This document shows, in pieces, positions 8,462 to 19,222 of a stretch of 64,000 bases of DNA (positions are counted from its first letter, which is position 1; each line of letters starts with the position of its first letter). The DNA lies in contig NZ_NRSM01000009.1 of the NCBI RefSeq assembly GCF_016584105.1, positions 1 through 64,000 on the forward strand, read 5' to 3'. This stretch comes from Ectothiorhodospira shaposhnikovii. Lineage in GTDB: Bacteria > Pseudomonadota > Gammaproteobacteria > Ectothiorhodospirales > Ectothiorhodospiraceae. The notes under the pieces were generated by a model. It did no database searches. It saw only the letters and a program-made list of their open reading frames with translations, and was not told the origin of the DNA. Made by a program: the position numbers and the translations under genes.

Positions 8462-10510
8462 ATGACCGCCACCACCGCAAACATCCTCATCATCGATGAT
8501 GACCCCACCATCCGACTCATGGTCCGGGTCGCCCTCTCACGGCAGGGTTACCGAGTCATCGAGGCGGACGGCGGCAGGCAAGGTATCGAGGCCTTTGCCC
8601 GGCATCACCCCGATCTGATTCTGCTGGACGTGACCATGCCGGAGATGGACGGTTTTGGCGTGGTGCGCACCATCCGTGCCCAGGATGAAGGTGCCTGGAT
8701 CCCCATTCTCATGTTGACCAGCGCTGAAGATGTCCGGTCGATCGATGAAGCCTTCAATGCCGGGGCCACCGACTTTATGACCAAACCCATCAATCTGCCC
8801 CTACTGTCCCGACGCGTCCGCTATGTGCTCAGTGGTGCGGAGCGGGAATCGGTACTGAGGCAGGCACGGGCTGAACAGGAAAGTGCCTGCAGACTGGCCA
8901 GACTGGGATTCTGGCAACTGCACCAGCAGTCCGGGACACTGCACTGGTCGGAAGGAACCCGTGCCGTGCTGGGCTGGTATGAACCGCTCCCTGACTGCAT
9001 TGATCACTTCATCGCACTGGTAGATGCAAAACAGCGGACTGAGGTGAAGAATCAACTCGAACTGAGCATGAGTCATCACGAAGGGCTGGACCTGGAAGTA
9101 CGACTGGGAGAAGGAGGCAAACAACGCATTCTGCGAATGCAGGGCAAACCATCGGCGGATCAGGGCATGATGATTGGCGCATTCCAGGATGTGACCGGGT
9201 TGCGCGCCCTGGAAAATCAGGTGCTCTATCTGGTGGAGCATGACGAACTGACGAACTTGCCCAAGGAAAGGCTGTTCCTGCGCTTGCTGCAGGAACGACT
9301 GGACATGAGCACGGAAAAGGATCCATGGATGGTCATGGTTCTGGACATTGACCGTCTGCACCGCATCAACGATGCCTTCGGCCATGCCGCCGGCGACAAT
9401 ATCCTGCGGGTGTTCGCCCAGCGTCTTCGGCAACATGCCGCCCCGGACACCCTGCTCTGTCGGCTGGAAGCCGACGCCTTCGGCGTGGCCATGGCCATGG
9501 AAGGCTCCCATGAGGCTTACCTATCCCACCTGGACAAACCCCATTTCATCAACGGCAAGGCTGTCTTCGTGGAGTTCTCCGCCGGTGGCGGCATCTACCC
9601 ACGGGATGGATCCAGCGCCGCGGAACTGCTGGGGCTTGCCCGGCAGGCCCAGCGCCAGGCCCGTCTGGGAAGCGGTACCAAACTGGCGTTTCACCAGCAA
9701 GGCCGTCTGGAAAACAAGGCCATGGGCATACTGCTTGAAACCGACCTGCGCCTTGCCCAGGACAAGGACGAGTTCTTCATGGTCTTCCAGCCCCAGCAGG
9801 AATTGTCCAGCGGCAGGATCGTCGGCGTCGAGGCGCTGATCCGCTGGCAACACAGCCAAAGGGGTATCATCTCCCCCGCAGAGTTCATCCCCCTGCTGGA
9901 AGAGTCTGGAAGGATACAACATGTAGGGGACTGGATCATCGAACAGGCCTGCCGCCAGGCAGCAATCTGGCGGCGCCAGGGACTCGATCTGAGAATGGGC
10001 ATCAACCTGTCTGCCCGCCAGTTCGAACTGGAAGACCTCGCCGATCGAATCCTGGCCAGCACGGAGCGGCACTGCATCCCGGCCCGGTGCCTGGAACTGG
10101 AAATCACCGAAAACATCGCCATGCACAGCCCTGAAGACACCATCGTGACCCTCAAGCGGCTGAGGGACATGGGCTTCAATATCGCCATCGATGACTTCGG
10201 CACCGGCTACTCATCATACGGATATCTGCTCAGATTCCCGCTCACCACCCTCAAAATTGACAAGAGCTTCATTGAGAACATCACCGAGTACAGAAACAGC
10301 CGGGCCATCATCCGCTCCCTGACGGCCCTGAGCCAGGGCCTTGGCCTCAAGACCATTGCCGAAGGCGTGGAAAACCAGCGCCAGCGGGACTATCTGGATG
10401 CGCTGGGCATCAACGAGATACAGGGTTATCTGATTTCCAAACCTGTCAGGGCCGATGAACTGCTGCGCTGTCTGAGTGAAGGAATCATCCACGATACCGA
10501 TATTCAGTGA
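8462..10510 (+). CDS. REC-PAS-GGDEF(degenerate)-EAL response regulator, predicted c-di-GMP phosphodiesterase
   Basis: A 682-residue cytoplasmic output protein. Residues ~6-125 form a receiver with phosphoacceptor Asp56 in LILLDVTMP; a PAS-like region spans ~140-250. A GGDEF domain follows (~255-420) whose active-site loop reads EADAF at 336-340 instead of GG(D/E)EF, so cyclase activity is unlikely. An EAL domain (~425-675) retains EAL at 457-459 plus NLSARQF, LEITENI, DDFGTGYSS, KIDKSF, AEGVEN and QGYLISKP, all needed for catalysis. It is the first gene of an operon whose next gene overlaps its stop codon (ATGA) and which also encodes a FIST protein and a hybrid kinase. It is the probable phosphorylation target of that kinase, equivalent to the NosP-associated regulator NarR of Legionella. 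Confidence 0.9.
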   Translation: MTATTANILIIDDDPTIRLMVRVALSRQGYRVIEADGGRQGIEAFARHHPDLILLDVTMPEMDGFGVVRTIRAQDEGAWIPILMLTSAEDVRSIDEAFNAGATDFMTKPINLPLLSRRVRYVLSGAERESVLRQARAEQESACRLARLGFWQLHQQSGTLHWSEGTRAVLGWYEPLPDCIDHFIALVDAKQRTEVKNQLELSMSHHEGLDLEVRLGEGGKQRILRMQGKPSADQGMMIGAFQDVTGLRALENQVLYLVEHDELTNLPKERLFLRLLQERLDMSTEKDPWMVMVLDIDRLHRINDAFGHAAGDNILRVFAQRLRQHAAPDTLLCRLEADAFGVAMAMEGSHEAYLSHLDKPHFINGKAVFVEFSAGGGIYPRDGSSAAELLGLARQAQRQARLGSGTKLAFHQQGRLENKAMGILLETDLRLAQDKDEFFMVFQPQQELSSGRIVGVEALIRWQHSQRGIISPAEFIPLLEESGRIQHVGDWIIEQACRQAAIWRRQGLDLRMGINLSARQFELEDLADRILASTERHCIPARCLELEITENIAMHSPEDTIVTLKRLRDMGFNIAIDDFGTGYSSYGYLLRFPLTTLKIDKSFIENITEYRNSRAIIRSLTALSQGLGLKTIAEGVENQRQRDYLDALGINEIQGYLISKPVRADELLRCLSEGIIHDTDIQ

Positions 10511-11689
10511 ATGACCGACCAGTGGAAGCAAGTCCCATGATCACGAGTCCCATCCGCCTTCACATGGAACCGACCGGCCATCTCGATGCACTGACTCCTT
10601 GCCTGCAACGCATGGCTCAGGAATCCGGGGTCTCAAGCATCATGGTGTTGGGCTGTGATCAGGACAACTGGCCCCATGACGAGGCTACACGCCTGTTCCG
10701 GGAATGTCCGTTACCGGTATTCGGCGGCATTTTCCCGCAGATCATCCATGAGCGCAGACCCTGCTTCAGCGGCACCCTTCTGGTGGGACTCCCCGTCACG
10801 GCACAACTCGCTGTGGTGCGGGGGCTCAGTGATGCCGACGCGGATCTTGACCAGAGCCTTGCACAGACCCATGCCACATGGCCCGAAGTACTGGAAAACA
10901 GTACTGTCATCGTGTTTGTAGATGGCTTGTCCAGCCGCATCAGCGCTCTCATCGAATCGCTTTTCCTGTACTTCGGACTGGATGTCAACTTCGTCGGCGG
11001 CGGAGCCGGCTCACTGAGCTTTAAAAAGCGGCCTTGCATCATCACACCGGACGGGCTTTGTCAGGATACGGCGGTCCTGGCCCACATTCCCCTGGTCAGC
11101 CGCATCGGCGTCACCCATGGCTGGAAGCCCATCAGCGACACCCTCAAGGTTACCTCATCGGAAAGGAACATCATCCATACCCTTGACTGGCAGCCGGCCT
11201 TCCAAGTGTATCGCCGGATGATCCGGGATCATGGCGGCCAGAACATCACCAGGGAGAACTTTTTCGATATCGCCAAGGCCTATCCCTTCGGCATCTCCAA
11301 GCTGGACAGTGAACTGGTGGTCCGCGACCCATTGATGGTAGTGGGGGATCAATCCCTGATATGTGTGGGAGAAGTCCAGGAAGGCTGTTTCGTCAGACTG
11401 CTCAACGGCACCCCGGACTCCCTGATTCAGGCGGCCACCCAAGCCCGTGTCATCGCAGAATCACAGGGCAGTTGTGACACGGCTTCGCCCGCCCTCTTCA
11501 TCGATTGTATCTCCCGGGTGCTGTTTCTCGGCGACAGGATCCACCAGGAACTGGAGGGCGCCGGTGCCGGCATGCCCCTGTTCGGAGCCTTCACACTGGG
11601 TGAAATCGCCAATACTGGAAACGATTACATGGACTTCCTGAACAAGTCATCCGTGCTTTGCCTGCTTGACGTGGGAGAGGGGCCGTCAA

Positions 11690-11703
<14 letters not shown>
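10507..11703 (+). CDS. FIST-domain sensor, NosP-like (candidate haem nitric-oxide sensor)
   Basis: A 398-residue soluble protein with FIST N (~40-240) and FIST C (~250-385) domains; the GGGAGSLSFKK stretch in the middle is typical of the family. FIST proteins are ligand-sensing partners of signalling proteins. One subfamily, NosP, binds haem and nitric oxide and inhibits a co-transcribed hybrid histidine kinase (NahK in Pseudomonas, equivalents in Vibrio, Shewanella and Legionella). Here the gene overlaps the upstream response-regulator stop codon (ATGA) and runs into the hybrid kinase start, exactly that arrangement. Which histidine would ligate haem cannot be told by eye, and other FIST ligands remain possible. 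Confidence 0.8.
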
Positions 11704-13810
<2,107 letters not shown>

Positions 13811-13820
13811 ATCGAACAGG

Positions 13821-16800
13821 TCACACCGCCCCGTTTAACCCAGCCCGGTCCCGGGCCAGGTAGGTATACACCGCCGGCACCACAAACAGGGTGAACAAGG
13901 TACCGAGGGTCATGCCGGCGGCGATCACCAGCCCCATGGCAAACCGGGAACCGGCGCCCGGGCCACTGGCGATCAGGAGTGGAATCATGGCCAGCACCGT
14001 GGCCGCCGTGGTCATCAGGATGGGCCTGAGCCGGATTCCGGCCGCCTTTTCCACCGCCTCCCGGCGGGACAGCCCCTGTTCCTGCAGCTTGTTGGCGAAT
14101 TCCACGATCAGGATGCCGTGCTTGGTGATCAGTCCGATCAGGGTCAGCAGCCCCACCTGGGTATAGATGTTCAGGGTGGTCAGGCCCAGACTGACGAACA
14201 GCAGTGCGCCGGCAATGGACATGGGCACGGTCATCAGCATGATCAGCGAGTCACGGAAGGACTCGAACTGGGCCGCCAGCACCAGATAGATCACCACCAG
14301 AGCGAAGAAGAAGGTCACCACCAGCTGACGCCCCTCGGTCATGAACTGACGTGACTGCCCCGCATAATCCACGCTGTAACCCGGCGGCAGGACATCGGCA
14401 GCGATCTCCTGCAGCACCTCCAGGGCCTCACCCAGGGTCACACCCGGCCGGGGAACACCGGACAGGGTGACCGCGTTGAGCTGCTGGAAGCGCTTGAGCT
14501 GCTGGGGATGCACCGAGTCCTTCAGGGTGATCAGGGTGTCCAGGGGTACCAGCTCGCCGTCCCGGTTGCGGGTATAGAGATCCTCGATCTGATCCGGCGT
14601 CAGCCGATCCACCCGCTGCAGCTGGGGAATGACCCGGTAAGACCGGTCATCCAGGGCAAAGCGTCCCACGAAACCGCCGGAGAACAGGGAGGAAAGATCC
14701 GCCGACAGGGTCTGCATGTCCACCCCCATCAGGGCGGCCTTTTCCCGGTCGATATGGATCTCGGTCCGGGGACGGTCGATCCTGAGATCACCGTCGATGT
14801 AGATGAAGCGACCACTGGCCATGGCCCGGCCGATAATTTCCTGGGAAACCTCCAGAAGGTTCTCGGACGGATCGGTGGAGCGGATGACGAACTCCACCGG
14901 AGCCCCACCTCCGGCACTGGGCAGGGATGGCGGCTCCAATGCGAAGATGCTCAGCCCAGGGATCTCTTCCAGCCGGGGCTGCAGGTCATGATCCAGCACC
15001 GCCTGGGTGCTGCGATCACGCTCGTCCCAGGGCGCCAGCACGAAACCCGCCACCGCGGAATTGGTACCCCCGCCGAAACCGTTGATGATGAAGATGTTGG
15101 AAAGCTCTGGAATCTCGTCCAGATACCGGTTCATCACCGCCGTGTTGCGTTCCAGCTGATCCAGGGTCATGGGGGCATCCCCCTGGGCGATGGAGAAGAC
15201 GAAGCCCTGGTCCTCGGGGGGTTCAAGTTCGCTGCTGCTGGTAATGAACAGGAAATAGCAGGACACCAGCACGATGAGGCCGAACACCAGCACCACATGA
15301 CGATCTTCCAGGGCGCCATGGAGACGACGCTCGTAACGCCGATGCAACCCCTCGAAGCGGGCATCGAGCCAGGCCTCGAAACGTCCCTTGCCGCCCTCGC
15401 CATGGGGCTTGAGCAGGCGGGAGCAGAGCATGGGAGAAAGGGTCAGGGCGATCACACCGGAGAGGATCACGGAGGCCGCCAGGGTGAAGGCGAATTCCAC
15501 GAACAGGGTACCGGTGATGCCGCCGACGAAGCCGATGGGAATGAAGACCGCCACCAGGCTGGTGGACATGGCAACGATGGGCCAGGCCAGCTCCCTGGCA
15601 CCCTGCAGGGCCGCCTCCACCGGCTTCATGCCCTCCTCGATATGACGATGGACATTCTCCACCATGATGATGGCGTCATCCACCACGATACCGATGGCCA
15701 GCACCATGGCCAGCAGGGTGAGCAGGTTGATGGAAAACCCCATCAGCAGCATCAGGAACAGGGTGCCGATCAAGGACAGGGGCACCGCCAGGGCCGGGAT
15801 AATCACGCTGCGCATGGAACCGAGGAAGGCATAGATCACCCCCACCACGATCACCAGCGCCAGCACGATGGTGATCAGCACCTCCTGGATGGCGCTCTCA
15901 ATGTAGAGGGTGGAGTCATAGACGATGTCCCCCTTGAGGCCCTCGGGGAACTGGGGCTCGATCTCCCGCTCCCAGACCCGTCGAACATCGGCGATCACAT
16001 CCAGGGCATTGGCATCCGGCGAGATCTCGATGCCGATGAAGGTGGCGGACTGGCCATTGAAGCTCACGGAACTGTCATAGCTCTCGGAACCCAGCTCCAC
16101 CTCGGCAATATCCTGCAACCGGACGATGGCGCCCTGCTCCGATCGAACCACCAGTTGCTCGAAACCCTCGGCGCTGGACAGGTCCGTTTCCGCCGTCAGC
16201 TCCACAGAAATGAGACGGCCCTTGGTACTCCCTACCGCCGAGAGGACGTTATTGGCCTGCAGGGCGCGGCGCACATCGGCACCGGTCACATCCAGGGCCG
16301 CCATCCGCTCCGGGTCGAGCCAGATGCGCATGGCGAAGGTCCGTGCTCCCAGGATCTCGGCCCGCTGCACCCCCGGCAGGGTGGCCAGTTGAGGCTCCAC
16401 CACCCGCACCAGATAGTCGGTGATCTGGTTGTCGCTGAGCACCTCGGAATAGAAGCTCATGTACATGGCGGCGATGGTCTCGCCCACCGACAACTGGATC
16501 ACCGGCTCTTCCGCCTCCTGGGGCAGATCCGAACGGACCTTGTTGACCTGGGCGGCGATCTGGGTCAGGGCCTCGTTGGGATCATAGTCCATGCGCAGAT
16601 AGGCCTGCACCGTGCTGACGCCGGAGATACTGGTGGAGACCAGGTAATCGATCCCCTCGGCGGCGGCAATCTCCCGTTCCAGGGGGGTGGTGATGAAGCC
16701 CTGGATCAGGTTGGCATCGGCACCGATGTAAGTGGTGCTGACGGTGACCACCGCATTCTGGATCTCCGGAAACTGGCGCACGTTCAGGTCGAAGCCGGCG

Positions 16801-16880
16801 CGGATACCCAGCAGCAGGATGAACAGGCTGACCACCGTGGCCAGCACCGGCTTGCGGATGAAGACATCAGTGAATCGCAT
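13821..16880 (-). CDS. RND efflux transporter, HAE1 family inner-membrane pump
   Basis: A 1019-residue AcrB-type proton-driven multidrug exporter. The N-terminus (FIRKPVLATVVSLFILLLG) is the first transmembrane helix, followed by the large periplasmic loop. The proton-relay Asp pair is in IGIVVDDAIIMVENVHRH, and the second half repeats the architecture with GLITKHGILIVEFANKL. Length and motifs are complete. The start at 16880 is 18 bases after the adaptor stop, so the two genes form an operon. No outer-membrane channel gene is adjacent, so it presumably uses a TolC-type channel encoded elsewhere. The N-terminus resembles the MexK/VexF-like branch rather than AcrB itself; substrates cannot be predicted. 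Confidence 0.93.
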   Translation of the reverse strand: MRFTDVFIRKPVLATVVSLFILLLGIRAGFDLNVRQFPEIQNAVVTVSTTYIGADANLIQGFITTPLEREIAAAEGIDYLVSTSISGVSTVQAYLRMDYDPNEALTQIAAQVNKVRSDLPQEAEEPVIQLSVGETIAAMYMSFYSEVLSDNQITDYLVRVVEPQLATLPGVQRAEILGARTFAMRIWLDPERMAALDVTGADVRRALQANNVLSAVGSTKGRLISVELTAETDLSSAEGFEQLVVRSEQGAIVRLQDIAEVELGSESYDSSVSFNGQSATFIGIEISPDANALDVIADVRRVWEREIEPQFPEGLKGDIVYDSTLYIESAIQEVLITIVLALVIVVGVIYAFLGSMRSVIIPALAVPLSLIGTLFLMLLMGFSINLLTLLAMVLAIGIVVDDAIIMVENVHRHIEEGMKPVEAALQGARELAWPIVAMSTSLVAVFIPIGFVGGITGTLFVEFAFTLAASVILSGVIALTLSPMLCSRLLKPHGEGGKGRFEAWLDARFEGLHRRYERRLHGALEDRHVVLVFGLIVLVSCYFLFITSSSELEPPEDQGFVFSIAQGDAPMTLDQLERNTAVMNRYLDEIPELSNIFIINGFGGGTNSAVAGFVLAPWDERDRSTQAVLDHDLQPRLEEIPGLSIFALEPPSLPSAGGGAPVEFVIRSTDPSENLLEVSQEIIGRAMASGRFIYIDGDLRIDRPRTEIHIDREKAALMGVDMQTLSADLSSLFSGGFVGRFALDDRSYRVIPQLQRVDRLTPDQIEDLYTRNRDGELVPLDTLITLKDSVHPQQLKRFQQLNAVTLSGVPRPGVTLGEALEVLQEIAADVLPPGYSVDYAGQSRQFMTEGRQLVVTFFFALVVIYLVLAAQFESFRDSLIMLMTVPMSIAGALLFVSLGLTTLNIYTQVGLLTLIGLITKHGILIVEFANKLQEQGLSRREAVEKAAGIRLRPILMTTAATVLAMIPLLIASGPGAGSRFAMGLVIAAGMTLGTLFTLFVVPAVYTYLARDRAGLNGAV

Positions 16881-16898
16881 CGAGGCTCTCCGGCCGCA

Positions 16899-18032
16899 TC
16901 AGGCGTTGGGCGGTGTGGGTGCCGACTCTTCGCCGGGCTGCAGATCGGGATCGTCATTGATCTTCACCACGGCGTTGTTACGCAGCTTGAGCAGGCCACT
17001 GGTGGCCACCCGCTCACCCGGCGCCAGCCCTTCCAGAATCACCACCAGATCCCCTCGCCGGGTGCCGGTACGCACGAACCGCTGGCGCACCCGCAACTCA
17101 TCCTCGTCACCGGACTGGATCACATAGACCGAATCACCGTAGGGATTGAAGCTCACCGCCGACTGGGGTACCACCACCACCGCCGCCTCTTCCCCCACAT
17201 CCAGGATCACGCGACCGAACATGCCGGGGCGCAGCCGTTGTTCCGGATTGGGGATGATGGCCTGTACCTCGAAGGTACGGGTGGAGGCCCGCACAGCGGG
17301 CTCGATGGCGCGGACGCGACCTTCGAAGGTATCCTCAAAGGCATCCACCTTCACCCGCAACGGCAACCCCGGCACCACCTCGCCCAGGCGTCGCTCCGCC
17401 AGGGAGAAATTGAGATAGATCGGGTTCAAGGCCTGCAGGGACACCACCGGATCGCCGGCGGAGAGGAACTGACCCACATTCACCTGACGAATGCCGAGCT
17501 GGCCGGAAAAGGGTGCCGTCAGGGTCTTCTGCTGGATGCGGGCCGCCTGTTCCTGCACCGCCGCCGCGGCCTGTTCGGCCTCGCTCTCCCGGCGCTGCAA
17601 CTCCGCTTCAGAGATATTGTTCTGACGCACCAGCCGACGGGCCCGCTCCAGTTCCAGATCCGCCAGCCGGGCCGCCGCCTCCAGGCGGCGGAGCTGGGCC
17701 ACATCCGTGCGGCTGTCCAGGCGCATCAATACCTCCCCGGCCCGGACCCGGGCGCCGTTATCAAACAGGATCTCCTGCACGATACCGCTCACCTCGGTGG
17801 TCAGGTCGGCCCCCTGCACGGCGGCAAAACTGCCCACCGCCTCCAGTTGCGGTCGCCAGACCTGTTCCCTGGCCTCGGTGGCGGTGATGGTGGCCACTGG
17901 TTCGGGCATGTTGTCGAAGATGTCGGTGATCAGGGCATTAATGAAGGCCTTGTAACCGAATACACCGCCCAGCAGCAGGGATACGACCAGCAGCATGAGG
18001 ATCATGCGCCGATTGATGAGTCTTCTGTTCAT
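16899..18032 (-). CDS. RND periplasmic adaptor (membrane fusion protein)
   Basis: The adaptor subunit that joins the RND pump to an outer-membrane channel. The frame extends to 18092, but the ATG at 18032 gives MNRRLINRRMILMLLVVSLLLGG, a proper N-terminal membrane anchor, and 377 residues. A biotinyl-lipoyl/barrel-sandwich region (VSGIVQEILFDNGARVRAGEVLMRLDS split around a coiled coil of ~100 residues) is followed by a beta-barrel and membrane-proximal domain (LRPGMFGRVILDV, VRTGTRRGDLVVILEGL, GERVATSGLLKLRNNA). It is the first gene of the adaptor-pump operon and lies 127 bases downstream of the SMR gene on the same strand. Confidence 0.92.
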   Translation of the reverse strand: MNRRLINRRMILMLLVVSLLLGGVFGYKAFINALITDIFDNMPEPVATITATEAREQVWRPQLEAVGSFAAVQGADLTTEVSGIVQEILFDNGARVRAGEVLMRLDSRTDVAQLRRLEAAARLADLELERARRLVRQNNISEAELQRRESEAEQAAAAVQEQAARIQQKTLTAPFSGQLGIRQVNVGQFLSAGDPVVSLQALNPIYLNFSLAERRLGEVVPGLPLRVKVDAFEDTFEGRVRAIEPAVRASTRTFEVQAIIPNPEQRLRPGMFGRVILDVGEEAAVVVVPQSAVSFNPYGDSVYVIQSGDEDELRVRQRFVRTGTRRGDLVVILEGLAPGERVATSGLLKLRNNAVVKINDDPDLQPGEESAPTPPNA

Positions 18033-18159
18033 GTCCGGGACACAGCCTTTGGCAGACCAGCAGAAAAGTTGATGGAAACGACCGTCGCCCAATCCGCGGC
18101 GCGGAACCTGAAAAGAGGCAGATTACACTCTCCGGCCACGGAATCGGATACCTTGCACG

Positions 18160-18504
18160 TCAATGGGACACGGTACTGGAAAAAACATTCAGGATGATGA
18201 CCCCCAGAATGATGAAGCCGATGCCGATCCAGGCGGCCAGATCCAGAGACTGCCGAAAGACCAGATAACCCACCAGAGAAATGAGCAGGATACCCAAGCC
18301 GCTCCAGAGGGCATACGCCACCCCCACCGGGATGCTCTTCAAGACATGGGAGAGAAAATAAAAAGCCCCAAGATAGCAAAGCCCCATGAGCAGGGTTGGC
18401 GCAGGACGGGTGAACTGATCGGATTTTTGCAGGAACATCGTGCCGATCACTTCCAGCAGGATGGCCATTCCCAGCACACCGTACACGGCCAGAGATGGAT
18501 TCAT
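18160..18504 (-). CDS. Small multidrug resistance (SMR/EmrE-type) transporter
   Basis: A 114-residue four-helix inner-membrane protein that works as an antiparallel dimer exchanging protons for cationic compounds. The essential membrane-embedded glutamate is Glu18 in GMAILLEVIGT. Later helices carry GVAYALWSGLGI and the terminal AAWIGIGFIILGVIILN. The length is normal for the family, with a few extra C-terminal residues. It starts three bases after the TetR gene stop, so the repressor and transporter are almost certainly co-transcribed and the repressor is expected to control it. The quaternary-ammonium exporter and guanidinium exporter subtypes are not separated by eye. Confidence 0.93.
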   Translation of the reverse strand: MNPSLAVYGVLGMAILLEVIGTMFLQKSDQFTRPAPTLLMGLCYLGAFYFLSHVLKSIPVGVAYALWSGLGILLISLVGYLVFRQSLDLAAWIGIGFIILGVIILNVFSSTVSH

Positions 18505-18507
18505 GGA

Positions 18508-19077
18508 TTACGGACTCCTCGTCATGCCGATCAAATGCGCCAGCAACTCATCCCTTTGCCCGCCGGACTCCAGGATGGAATGTCCCTGCACAGCGGCCAG
18601 CCAGATTCCATCGGCGGCATACCGGGCCAGCACCAGCCGGCCATCCTCATCGGATTCCCTGTATCGTGCCTGCTGGGCTTCCATCCAGCGCTTCCAGCCC
18701 TGCCTGATGCCCGGATCGGTCAGCATGGTCATCATGAGGCTCTGCCACTTGATGAACTCGTCCATGCCGATCAGTTCCATCGTCGCGATCACATAGGCCC
18801 GGGTGAAACGCCCATGGGGTTCAGCGTCAAGGGCCATCAGACGATCGATGCTGTGTTCGAAACGCTGCAGCAGGTCATCAAAGATGGCCTCCACCAGCGC
18901 CTGCTTCGAGGGGAAATGGTGCAACAGCCCCCCCTTGGTCACGCCGGCGGCGTCCGCGACCGCCTGCAGGGTCAGTCCTGGCACGCCATGTTCGGAACAC
19001 AGGCGCGCCCCCTGATCCAGCAATGCACGCCGAACCCGGGCCGGTTGTTTCTTGCGCAAGCCGGATTGGGGATTCAT
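18508..19077 (-). CDS. TetR-family transcriptional repressor
   Basis: A 189-residue repressor. The N-terminal helix-turn-helix reads LTLQAVADAAGVTKGGLLHHFPSKQAL, the standard TetR fingerprint, and the rest is a helical ligand-binding domain. The open frame goes to 19122, but the ATG at 19077 (MNPQSGLRKKQP) leaves the two palindromes at 19087-19131 outside the coding region, which fits autoregulation. The SMR transporter gene follows after three bases and the RND adaptor-pump operon after that, so this is the probable drug-responsive regulator of the locus. The divergent cydABDC operon shares the same intergenic region, so repression of cyd expression is also conceivable. Confidence 0.9.
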   Translation of the reverse strand: MNPQSGLRKKQPARVRRALLDQGARLCSEHGVPGLTLQAVADAAGVTKGGLLHHFPSKQALVEAIFDDLLQRFEHSIDRLMALDAEPHGRFTRAYVIATMELIGMDEFIKWQSLMMTMLTDPGIRQGWKRWMEAQQARYRESDEDGRLVLARYAADGIWLAAVQGHSILESGGQRDELLAHLIGMTRSP

Positions 19078-19086
19078 GGCAAGAAC

Positions 19087-19104
19087 ATACCAGCCGGTCG
19101 GTAT
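19087..19104. promoter_or_regulatory. Candidate TetR operator 1
   Basis: ATACCAGCCGGTCGGTAT is an 18-bp imperfect palindrome (ATACC..CCGG..GGTAT) that begins 10 bases upstream of the tetR ATG. Size, symmetry and placement are typical of TetR-family operators. Confidence 0.55.
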
Positions 19105-19111
19105 CCTTTCA

Positions 19112-19131
19112 ATACCCGGCACAACGGGTAT
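19112..19131. promoter_or_regulatory. Candidate TetR operator 2
   Basis: Perfect 7-bp inverted repeat ATACCCG-N6-CGGGTAT, seven bases beyond operator 1. The half-site ATACC is shared with operator 1, which supports recognition by the same protein, or two dimers side by side. It could overlap promoter elements of both divergent operons. Confidence 0.5.
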
Positions 19132-19145
19132 CGAGCCGACAAAGA

Positions 19146-19159
19146 TTGACCAAAATCAT
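19146..19159 (+). promoter_or_regulatory. FNR/ANR-like box upstream of cydA
   Basis: TTGAC-CAAA-ATCAT matches the FNR consensus TTGAT-N4-ATCAA at 8 of 10 positions, 63 bases before the cydA ATG. ANR is known to control cioAB in Pseudomonas, and an FNR-type regulator with the matching recognition helix is encoded at 58929-59702. The site is predicted, not shown. Confidence 0.4.
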
Positions 19160-19222
19160 GGGAAATAACGAACACACTGGACAGAATGCGAACCTTCGAA
19201 TCCGGGCCCGAGGACCGACCCC

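Noticed and set aside
14508-18197. 1229-codon plus-strand open frame
   Set aside because: It lies wholly antisense to the RND pump and adaptor genes. The composition is His/Gly/Gln/Asp-rich, typical of the complement of GC-rich coding sequence, and no family is recognisable.
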